Origin: Clostridiales bacterium
Lineage (GTDB): Bacteria > Bacillota_A > Clostridia > Tissierellales > Sedimentibacteraceae
NCBI GenBank assembly: GCA_003514865.1
Contig: DOON01000056.1
Coordinates: 13,368-19,554, forward strand
Reading direction: 5' to 3'
Length of the DNA stretch: 6,187 bases
The notes under the pieces are model-generated. The model had not been told where the DNA came from. It worked only from the letters and a program-made list of their open reading frames with translations, and did no database searches. A program made the position numbers and the translations under genes. This document shows, piece after piece, positions 1-5,614 of the stretch; the stretch's first letter is position 1; every line of letters begins with the position of its first letter.

Positions 1-756
1 CTTTGACATGCTTACATCAACGGCACCTAATGCAACTGTGGTATCATCCACCTCAATATTTATATTTCGTATGTTTGCCCGTTTTGGATTTACTAAAAGC
101 ATTATTGCTTCAACCTCCATGGGCTCTAAAAATCCTACGAGCTCATACTCCTTGATAATTGCTGCCCTCTCGACTTTAAGGCTTTTTTCATTTACTTCAA
201 CAACAGGCACCATAGCATTGCCTGTCTGACCTAAATGCAGTATAGCTTCGTCAAATGTATAAATGTCCTGGTAGCTCTCCCTTTTGAGCTTAATGAGCAT
301 TTCACTTAAAAACCTTCCTACAATAGGGTCACTGGGTATTTCTGTCTTTATGATATCCTCGGCCTTACCTTTTGCAATGCAAATTTTAACCCTTCTGTTC
401 ATTTGAGGTGAACGCTGTATTTCATCAAAAATCTTTTTCAGCGTTTCCGGGCTCCTGGCAGTATCCTCCCCTATGACTATGACCTGCATCAATCTGTCGG
501 ATATCGCCTTTTCTGAGTGTAGGTAGCTTGTGCTGTAAAAATCGGCAAAGTTGGTTCCTTCCTTTGTATATACCAGCCTCTGCTCTTCACTCCCTTCATT
601 TATTTTTGGAATTTCCGAGGTAAAGGTCAGATTCTTCGGGTTTTTGTCTATGCCAACAGCGAATAAATATTCCCTCTTGTTTATTTCAGCGCTGTCCCAG
701 CACCCTGTCATCATCAGTACAGTCAATATAATCAGCAATATCTTTATATTTCTCAT
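1..756 (-). CDS. Ger(x)C-family spore germination lipoprotein (receptor C subunit), 3' end outside window
   Basis: C subunit of a GerA-type germinant receptor, a lipoprotein expected on the outer face of the spore inner membrane. The visible 252 residues open with MRNIK, a hydrophobic stretch (about residues 6-16) and a lipobox-like MTGC with lipidation Cys at residue 19. The family-typical C-W-D and, a little later, AVGID follow. The start is ATG at 756: its A overlaps the last base of the B-subunit stop (TAATG), and an AAGGAGGG Shine-Dalgarno lies inside the last codons of the B gene, so translation is probably coupled. Family members usually have about 370-400 residues, so roughly a third, including the C-terminal domain, lies beyond the left edge. 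The frame is open to position 1. The -3 position of the lipobox is Met rather than Leu, which is tolerated. The subunit assignment is firm; which paralogue (GerAC, GerKC and so on) cannot be told, so no symbol is given. Confidence 0.93.
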   Translation of the reverse strand, partial: MRNIKILLIILTVLMMTGCWDSAEINKREYLFAVGIDKNPKNLTFTSEIPKINEGSEEQRLVYTKEGTNFADFYSTSYLHSEKAISDRLMQVIVIGEDTARSPETLKKIFDEIQRSPQMNRRVKICIAKGKAEDIIKTEIPSDPIVGRFLSEMLIKLKRESYQDIYTFDEAILHLGQTGNAMVPVVEVNEKSLKVERAAIIKEYELVGFLEPMEVEAIMLLVNPKRANIRNINIEVDDTTVALGAVDVSMSK

Positions 757-1832
757 TACCTTTCCCTCCTTTTGTCTAACATAGATGCAGTAAGCGGAAT
801 CAGGTAATTTAATATACTTATTATTACTATGGGCCACTGTATATACGGAAACATCATGTACATTCCCGGAAGAGCAGCGGCGGCCGTATATAAAATAGGT
901 ATCTGGATATATATGAAATATCCATTTTCCCTTGTTTTAAATGTCTCCTGCATGGCCAGATTTGTAAAATATGCAATAACGCATATGCATGTGAATGTTA
1001 CTATTATTTGAAAACACAGACCCACAATCTCAGTGCTCTCAAAAAAGAATCCGGGAATATTCACAAATTTCATAACAGAAATAAACGGCCATACCAAGTG
1101 CACCGCTTCCTTCATTCCGAACTTCACCACAATAAGCAGGTAACACGCTATATACAAAATTGAACTTATAATAATAAATCTTCGGTTTATGGTTATGTTC
1201 TTTTCCTTTGCAGATACTCGGCTGTTGGAAAAAAGCAATATGGAGAATCCGAAAAAGCCAAGCATTGCACCGGGCACTGTCTTCACTATCCCCTGAACAT
1301 CTGCCGGAAACACAGGAAATATGTTTGAATAATCGGCATAATATGTTGAAAATATTATTATGAGAAGGTAAGGCACCAGAGATGTGAGTATTGCAATGCT
1401 TGCAATATTTGCAATAGGCTGTATGCCTTTTTTTGCCGCATATGCCGATGTAATAAGAATCACAATTATAATAGCGTTCAAAGGAGTATTAAAAAGCATC
1501 ATAAGCTTTATCTGCTCGGAAAAATCCTTCATCAATATGCTGTTGGCTGTCAGAAACATGAGTATATAGTAAATGCCTGCAATTTTTGATATAAATTTCG
1601 GAAAAACCCTTTCACCTATACCTATTATTGTATCCTCGCCGTATTTTTTCAGGACCCTGTTAACAGGCTTCATGGCAAAGTAAATAATTATGGCAGCAAG
1701 AACAATTGATATCCACCCAACCGGCCCGTCTATTTCGTATAGAAGCAACGGCATGAGTATTGACTGAAACGCAAATGATATCAGTATTAAAATTGATATA
1801 TTCTGATATGGAGTAATATCCTGATTAAACAT
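756..1832 (-). CDS. GerAB-type spore germination permease (receptor B subunit)
   Basis: Integral membrane B subunit of a germinant receptor, related to the APC amino acid transporter superfamily. In known receptors this subunit forms the pocket that binds the small-molecule germinant. With the ATG at 1832 it is 358 residues, normal for the family. About ten hydrophobic segments can be counted, near residues 12-32, 38-54, 82-101, 117-134, 143-162, 186-203, 218-236, 268-292, 306-324 and 332-350. Family-like motifs include GPVGW (36-40), KKGIQPIANIA (134-144) and FGMKEAVHLVWP (238-249). The frame also allows a TTG start at 1856, but no Shine-Dalgarno precedes that codon. The ATG at 1832 has AGGAG upstream and overlaps the A-subunit stop by 8 bases, so I prefer it. 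The C-terminus is basic (DKRRER), and its codons contain the Shine-Dalgarno of the next gene. The germinant cannot be predicted from this sequence. Confidence 0.93.
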   Translation of the reverse strand: MFNQDITPYQNISILILISFAFQSILMPLLLYEIDGPVGWISIVLAAIIIYFAMKPVNRVLKKYGEDTIIGIGERVFPKFISKIAGIYYILMFLTANSILMKDFSEQIKLMMLFNTPLNAIIIVILITSAYAAKKGIQPIANIASIAILTSLVPYLLIIIFSTYYADYSNIFPVFPADVQGIVKTVPGAMLGFFGFSILLFSNSRVSAKEKNITINRRFIIISSILYIACYLLIVVKFGMKEAVHLVWPFISVMKFVNIPGFFFESTEIVGLCFQIIVTFTCICVIAYFTNLAMQETFKTRENGYFIYIQIPILYTAAAALPGMYMMFPYIQWPIVIISILNYLIPLTASMLDKRRER

Positions 1833-3336
1833 TTGTCTTTCCCCGCTCCTTTTCAAATTGTAAATATCTCGGCTTATGCACCATATTTTTAATCCTTGGA
1901 CGAATAACGGTATCTTTCAGATCCTTTCTGTTCTCCACAAAGCTGGTGAAAGGAGTCAAATACGGAACCCCGCAACTTTTAAGCGTACACAGATGAATAA
2001 GAAGCACACACAGGCCTATGGATATCCCGAAAAGTCCAAACATGGACGCCAGCAGAATAAATCCAAACCTAATCATTCTCAGTGATGTGCTGAAATTGTA
2101 GCTTGGTATTGCAAAGGAAGCAATTGCCGTCAGAGCAACAATTATTACAGCCAGAGGAGTTATTATTCCGGCCTCCACCGATGCCTGACCGATGACAAGA
2201 CCGCCTACCAACCCTATTGTCGAACCCACCGGAGTTGTGATCCTTAAACTTGCCTCTCTTACCAATTCCATTACAAGTTCCATTATGAGAGCCTCAAAGT
2301 ACGGAGGGAAGGGAACATTTGCTCTGGAGGCCGCCACATACAGCGCCAGCTGGGTTGGAAGCATATTGGGATGGTACTGCGTGACTGCAACATACAGCGC
2401 AGGCAACAGCATTACTATGGGTAGTGCCAGGTAGCGTATCATCCTGGTCAGGCAGGATGGCATCCACCTTTCGTAATAGTCTTCTGACGACTGCATGAAG
2501 GAAACAAATATCGCCGGCGCTATGAGCACCGAGGGAGTGTTGTCCACCGCTATGACAACCCTCCCTTCAAGCAAAGCCGATGCGGCGGCATCAGGCCTCT
2601 CTGTATTTTCCAGCTGCGGAAACGGCGAATAGACATCGTCTTCAATCATTTCTTCTATATAGGAGCTTTCAAGAACAGCATCAATATCAATGTTGTTTAT
2701 TCTTTTTTCCACTGTTTCCAATACGGTTTTATTGACAATATCCTCTATGTATATAATCGCAATATCAGTTTTTGACCTGTTTCCCACCTGAAGATATTTA
2801 ATCTTCAGTTTTGGGTCCCTTATTCTTCTTCTTATAAGTGTTGTAGTTACCTTCATTGTTTCATTGAAACCGTCTCTTGCCCCTCTTATAAGTGTTTCTG
2901 CTGAAGGCTCCTGCACGCCCCTCATTGGCCATCCTCTTGAAGAGAGCATTATACCTTTGGAGCACTCCTCCAGAAAAAGAACAGTTTCTCCTGAAAGTAT
3001 TTTATCAACACATTCCTGAATTGTTTTCAAAACCTGTATTTCTGTTATGGCTATGCTTGTGCGAGCTACAGCATTCTGCAGCTCTGCATCACTTTGTTCA
3101 AGCCTCTGAATATCCAAATTATTCATAAGCATTGCAACAGCATACTCACTTATGGAGTCCTTCGTTGTCATTCCATCCACATATACCAAAAGCATTTTAA
3201 ACCTTTGGTTTCCTCCGGACTCAATTTTCCTAAAAATAATGTCATCTGCATTCTTGAATATGGTCATGAGCTCCTGCTCGTTTTTATTTATATCCTTATC
3301 TATTTTAATATCTGCCGAATTGCTCTTATTGTTCAT
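1825..3336 (-). CDS. GerA-family spore germination protein (receptor A subunit)
   Basis: A subunit of a GerA-type germinant receptor, 503 residues, a normal to slightly long size. A soluble N-terminal half (about 1-300) is followed by a membrane half with hydrophobic stretches near 303-320, 325-338, 371-390, 391-411 and 423-450, then a basic cytoplasmic tail. Family signatures seen in order: GWPMRGVQEPSAETLIRGAR (135-154), LLEGRVVIAVDNTPSVLIAP (255-274), PALYVAVTQYHPNMLP (312-327), PPYFEALIMELVMELVREAS (344-363) and GSTIGLVGGLVIGQ (371-384). In characterised receptors the A subunits form an oligomeric ion-permeable channel that opens when the B subunit binds germinant. The ATG at 3336 has AGAGGTG four bases upstream, overlapping the stop of the small upstream gene. 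The 3' end overlaps the B subunit by 8 bases. The frame is intact, with no missing core motif. Confidence 0.95.
   Translation of the reverse strand: MNNKSNSADIKIDKDINKNEQELMTIFKNADDIIFRKIESGGNQRFKMLLVYVDGMTTKDSISEYAVAMLMNNLDIQRLEQSDAELQNAVARTSIAITEIQVLKTIQECVDKILSGETVLFLEECSKGIMLSSRGWPMRGVQEPSAETLIRGARDGFNETMKVTTTLIRRRIRDPKLKIKYLQVGNRSKTDIAIIYIEDIVNKTVLETVEKRINNIDIDAVLESSYIEEMIEDDVYSPFPQLENTERPDAAASALLEGRVVIAVDNTPSVLIAPAIFVSFMQSSEDYYERWMPSCLTRMIRYLALPIVMLLPALYVAVTQYHPNMLPTQLALYVAASRANVPFPPYFEALIMELVMELVREASLRITTPVGSTIGLVGGLVIGQASVEAGIITPLAVIIVALTAIASFAIPSYNFSTSLRMIRFGFILLASMFGLFGISIGLCVLLIHLCTLKSCGVPYLTPFTSFVENRKDLKDTVIRPRIKNMVHKPRYLQFEKERGKTNV
1841..1851 (-). promoter_or_regulatory. Ribosome binding site that decides the B-subunit start
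   Basis: On the minus strand AAGGAGCGGGG lies upstream of ATG 1832, inside the end of the A-subunit gene. From AGGAG to the ATG the spacer is 13 bases, longer than ideal; the downstream GGGG is 8 bases away. The competing TTG at 1856 lies upstream of this site and has only AT-rich sequence before it, so this site supports the ATG. Confidence 0.6.
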
Positions 3337-3345
3337 TTAACACCT

Positions 3346-3546
3346 CTATATATTTATTGCGACAATTGCTGCTATCGCCAGTAATCCATAAACTATCCCC
3401 GTTGCTCTGGCAATTTTATAATCCCTGTGGTAATTGCTTCGCTTCAGCTCTTTGCTGATTTTAAATAACAGAATAACGCTTATAATTAAAAAAACCGCTA
3501 TAGTATCGTTTGAAATTATCCTCTTTATATCATTAATAAAAAACAT
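3346..3546 (-). CDS. Small two-helix membrane protein at the head of the germination operon (candidate receptor D-type subunit)
   Basis: A 66-residue protein. It has a short amphipathic start (MFFINDIKRIISND), a first membrane helix at about 14-30, a strongly basic loop (K29, K32, K35, R36, R41, K44, R47), and a second helix at about 49-65 ending almost at the C-terminus. The basic loop predicts a hairpin with the loop in the cytoplasm. The start ATG at 3546 has GGAGG four bases upstream. The stop TAG (3348-3346) overlaps the Shine-Dalgarno of the A-subunit gene, which starts after only 9 bases, so the two are almost certainly co-expressed. Small two-helix proteins of this size ('D' proteins) are known next to ger operons in Bacillus and modulate receptor function. 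Placement, size and topology fit that class. Assignment to it is inference, and I recognise no diagnostic motif. Clostridial small-protein families of similar build exist and could be the formal match. Confidence 0.8.
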   Translation of the reverse strand: MFFINDIKRIISNDTIAVFLIISVILLFKISKELKRSNYHRDYKIARATGIVYGLLAIAAIVAINI

Positions 3547-3572
3547 AGCCCCTCCCGCGTATATAATATTAG

Positions 3573-3602
3573 TAATATTTGCATTTTAAGGCATTTTTAT
3601 TC
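3573..3602 (-). promoter_or_regulatory. Putative sigma-G-type promoter of the germination operon
   Basis: On the minus strand GAATA (3602-3598) is followed after 18 bases by AATATTA (3579-3573). This fits the forespore sigma-G pattern GHATR with an 18-base spacer and CATnnTA, except that the first -10 base is A instead of C. Transcription would start near 3566, about 20 bases before the small gene's ATG, leaving room for its Shine-Dalgarno. Known ger receptor operons are sigma-G dependent. The region is very AT-rich, so a chance match or a sigma-A promoter remains possible. Confidence 0.4.
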
Positions 3603-3623
3603 CATATATTTATATTTTTACGC

Positions 3624-3651
3624 AAAAAAACTCCGGAGAAATACTCCGGAG
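3624..3651 (-). terminator. Intrinsic terminator of the sigma-54 regulator gene
   Basis: On the minus strand an 8-bp stem CTCCGGAG, loop TATTT and second arm CTCCGGAG are followed directly by seven T residues (complement of the A-run at 3624-3630). It lies 15 bases after the TGA stop of the regulator and just upstream of the germination operon promoter, so it insulates the two units. No T-run follows on the plus strand, so it works in one direction. Each arm is itself a perfect palindrome. Confidence 0.92.
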
Positions 3652-3666
3652 AATGGGATTGGTATA

Positions 3667-5343
3667 TCACATATTATATTTTTGTTTTTTTCTGACCAAC
3701 GTTGATAGGTCGATTCCAAGCCTTGATGCGGCCTCCTTCATATTCTTGGATGAGGTGAGAGTTGTTTCGATTATAACCTTCTCATATTCATCAAGCTTAT
3801 CCTTAAGTGTTTTATTATCTGAGGAATCCTTGTAGTTCTCATCGGGAGAATCTCCAAGCATGAGCTGGTCTCTGAAAAGCTCCTTGTCAATTGATGCCTC
3901 GTCCGACATCAGCACCAGCCGCTCAATTATATTTTTCAGCTCTCTTATGTTGCCCGGCCATTCAAATACGAGAAAGTTCTCAAGACATCCTGTTGTGAAG
4001 TAACAGTTTTTACCGTACTTGTTGTTGTAGTACTCAATAAATTGCTGGGCGAGAGGTATAATATCTTCCTTTCTCTGCCTCAGTGGCGGAATTACAAATG
4101 ATACGACGTTCAGCCTGTAGTAAAGGTCTGCACGGAATTTTTTTTCTTCAACAAGGTGTTTTAAATCCACATTGGTTGCAGCAATAATCCTTGCATTGAA
4201 TTCCACAGGAGTTGTACCTCCGATTCTGTAAAACATCCTGTCATTTATTGCGCTTAACAGCTTTACCTGCAGGGTGTAAGGCATGTCACCTATTTCATCC
4301 AGGTACAGCACTCCGCCGTTTGCTTCTTCAAAAAGTCCTTTTTTGCCTCCCTTTTGCGCGCCGGTAAAGGCCCCCTCCTCATATCCGAAAAATTCCGATT
4401 CAAGCAGGTGCTCCGGAACAGCTCCGCAGTTAATTTTAATAAACTTCCCCTTGCTTCTGCTGCTTATATTGTAAATATACATGGCAATGAAGTCCTTGCC
4501 CACTCCCGTTTCTCCTAAAATCAGCACCGTGCTGTCAACATTTGCGATTTTTCTTGCCCTGCTGTAAATTCCCTTCATTTTCTCATTGGTGTTTATAGGC
4601 TCCTTGATATCTTTCGCTCGGATGTTGTAGTTATCATATTCATTTATAAACAGATTTTTTTCCTTCGTAATATTTTTCATCAGCACATCAAGCTCAGACA
4701 CATCTCTTATAACCGCAATAGTCTTCTTGAGATTGCCTTTTTCATCAAATATGGGAGAACCCGAAACCAAGCACCTCTGGCCTTTATAATAGTTATTGAT
4801 GGTTGAAACAGGTGCCATTGTTTCAATGACCTTGGCACAGCATGAATTTGGAAGGACGTTGTATTTTCTTAAATCATAAACTGACTTTCCTATAATTTGT
4901 TCCCTGGTTAAGCCGGATAGATTTAAAAAAGCATCATTTACATATGTTGTGACGCCTTCCTCATCCGTTATGTAAATGCCGTCCTTAAGCTTGTTAAGCA
5001 TCTCGTTGTACAGATACTGCTGGCTGCTCAATCTTTCTATTTGTTTTTCAAGCTCATTTCCTATAGTGAAGTCATAAAAGAAAAAGACATACAGATTATG
5101 TTCATACAGCTTCATTTTATTGTGAACTACATAGTAAGATGAATTATCTATAAATTTGACGGGATAAAAGTTATGCTCCTCCCCGTCCTTAACTCCATTG
5201 AAATATATTGTTAATTTTTTATTCAATATATCTTCATAGTTTTTGCAAATATTTGTTTTAAAATAATCATTGTAATATAAAATATTAAATCGTGTATCTG
5301 TTATAACAAAACCTACTATAAAATCAATAATATCAGACTTCAT
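3667..5343 (-). CDS. PAS-domain sigma-54-dependent transcriptional activator (enhancer-binding protein)
   Basis: A 558-residue bacterial enhancer-binding protein that uses ATP to open promoters held by sigma-54 RNA polymerase. Domains in order: a divergent PAS-like region (about 3-95), a short linker helix, a clearer PAS domain (about 108-220, with DGIYITDEEG and GSPIFDEKGN), an AAA+ domain (about 250-480) and a C-terminal Fis-type helix-turn-helix (about 515-556, with KEAASRLGIDLSTLVRKKQK). AAA+ motifs are complete: Walker A GETGVGKD (277-284), GAFTGA (324-329, sigma-54 contact), Walker B LYLDE (346-350), AATN (388-391), FRADLYYRLN (403-412) and WPGNIREL (462-469). There is no response-regulator receiver domain, so it probably senses a ligand or redox state through PAS rather than a partner kinase. 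C168-C169 form an adjacent pair in the second PAS. The ATG at 5343 has GGGGG seven bases upstream. It is divergent from the thiolase, its most likely target. The ligand is unknown. Confidence 0.95.
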   Translation of the reverse strand: MKSDIIDFIVGFVITDTRFNILYYNDYFKTNICKNYEDILNKKLTIYFNGVKDGEEHNFYPVKFIDNSSYYVVHNKMKLYEHNLYVFFFYDFTIGNELEKQIERLSSQQYLYNEMLNKLKDGIYITDEEGVTTYVNDAFLNLSGLTREQIIGKSVYDLRKYNVLPNSCCAKVIETMAPVSTINNYYKGQRCLVSGSPIFDEKGNLKKTIAVIRDVSELDVLMKNITKEKNLFINEYDNYNIRAKDIKEPINTNEKMKGIYSRARKIANVDSTVLILGETGVGKDFIAMYIYNISSRSKGKFIKINCGAVPEHLLESEFFGYEEGAFTGAQKGGKKGLFEEANGGVLYLDEIGDMPYTLQVKLLSAINDRMFYRIGGTTPVEFNARIIAATNVDLKHLVEEKKFRADLYYRLNVVSFVIPPLRQRKEDIIPLAQQFIEYYNNKYGKNCYFTTGCLENFLVFEWPGNIRELKNIIERLVLMSDEASIDKELFRDQLMLGDSPDENYKDSSDNKTLKDKLDEYEKVIIETTLTSSKNMKEAASRLGIDLSTLVRKKQKYNM

Positions 5344-5369
5344 TCAATAACCCCCAAAATTTATTTAAG

Positions 5370-5385
5370 TATTATTTAAATAATA
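5370..5385. repeat. 16-bp perfect palindrome in the regulator leader
   Basis: TATTATTTAAATAATA is its own reverse complement and lies in the predicted 5' leader of the regulator gene, 27 bases before its ATG. All bases are A or T, in a region where such palindromes can arise by chance, so a function as an operator or mRNA hairpin is only possible. Confidence 0.3.
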
Positions 5386-5439
5386 TGATTGATATTTTTT
5401 AAACAATATGTTATCATATGTAACAGCAATATTAATATC

Positions 5440-5468
5440 ATTATATTGGTTAGTATGCAACATTGCAA
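5440..5468 (-). promoter_or_regulatory. Sigma-A promoter of the sigma-54 regulator gene
   Basis: On the minus strand TTGCAA (5468-5463, four of six matches to TTGACA) is separated by exactly 17 bases from a perfect TATAAT (5445-5440). Transcription would start near 5433, giving a leader of about 90 bases. The -35 box lies inside the distal TATGCA-N4-TGCA dyad (5454-5469), so a protein bound there would block this promoter. Confidence 0.6.
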
Positions 5469-5469
5469 T
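5454..5469. promoter_or_regulatory. Distal predicted activator-binding site (upstream activating sequence 1)
   Basis: TATGCA-ACAT-TGCAAT, an imperfect dyad with the same TATGCA-N4-TGCA core as the proximal site and centred 32 bp (about three helical turns) further upstream. Its centre is about 127 bp upstream of the predicted thiolase transcription start. TGCAA also occurs here as a direct repeat (5456-5460 and 5464-5468). It overlaps the -35 box of the regulator's own promoter. Confidence 0.5.
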
Positions 5470-5479
5470 AACCTTTTTG

Positions 5480-5507
5480 TTATTATATGCATTTTTGCAT
5501 ATTATAA
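5480..5507. promoter_or_regulatory. Proximal predicted activator-binding site (upstream activating sequence 2)
   Basis: A 28-bp dyad with 12-base arms and one mismatch per arm. The core TATGCA-TTTT-TGCATA at 5486-5501 is perfect. It shares the TATGCA-N4-TGCA pattern with the distal site. Its centre is about 95 bp upstream of the predicted sigma-54 start, within the usual range for enhancer-binding proteins with Fis-type helix-turn-helix domains. It has no long T-run after it in either direction, so it does not look like a terminator. Confidence 0.55.
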
Positions 5508-5561
5508 TATATGTACAAGCCGGATTTCATTTGAATTTCAATCTCATAATTTTTTGTTATA

Positions 5562-5578
5562 TTGGCATAGTATTTGCT
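5562..5578 (+). promoter_or_regulatory. Sigma-54 (-24/-12) promoter of the thiolase gene
   Basis: TTGGCATAGTATTTGCT matches the sigma-54 consensus YTGGCACGNNNNTTGCW at all but two conserved positions (C to T and G to A after TTGGCA). The invariant GG (5564-5565) and GC (5576-5577) are exactly 10 bases apart. The start is expected near A5589, 26 bases before the thiolase ATG. A sigma-54 activator encoded divergently next door supports the call. A TATAAT at 5580-5585 overlaps but lacks a properly spaced -35. Confidence 0.82.
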
Positions 5579-5614
5579 ATATAATATGACAAACATATTT
5601 ATGGAGGAATTTAT

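Noticed and set aside
8..784. Plus-strand open frames opposite the C-subunit gene (8-229 and 551-784)
   Set aside because: The minus strand here encodes a well-matched Ger(x)C lipoprotein that is open to the window edge. The plus-strand frames are its shadows.
1833..1856. TTG start giving a B subunit eight residues longer
   Set aside because: No Shine-Dalgarno precedes the TTG, while AGGAG lies between it and the ATG at 1832, which also gives a family-like N-terminus.
3094..3384. Plus-strand open frames opposite the A-subunit gene
   Set aside because: They lie antisense to conserved GerA coding sequence, have no Shine-Dalgarno and show no recognisable protein features.
5417..5431. Possible third activator site (TATGTAACAGCAATA)
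   Set aside because: It resembles the distal site but is two bases shorter between the half-sites and its first half-site is altered, so it would not fit the same dimer geometry.
5531..5550. Possible bending-protein (IHF-like) site between the activator sites and the sigma-54 promoter
   Set aside because: No stretch matches the WATCAA-N4-TTR pattern on either strand, and the AT-rich DNA may bend without help.
5580..5585. TATAAT as a sigma-A -10 box for the thiolase
   Set aside because: The nearest -35-like sequences (TTGTTA at 5554, TTGGCA at 5562) give spacers of 20 and 12 bases. The sigma-54 element is much better placed.
5389..5589. Plus-strand open frame of 66 codons in the divergent intergenic region
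   Set aside because: It overlaps the predicted regulator promoter, both dyads and the sigma-54 promoter, has no convincing Shine-Dalgarno, and its composition (Ile, Asn, Cys, Tyr) is what random AT-rich DNA gives.
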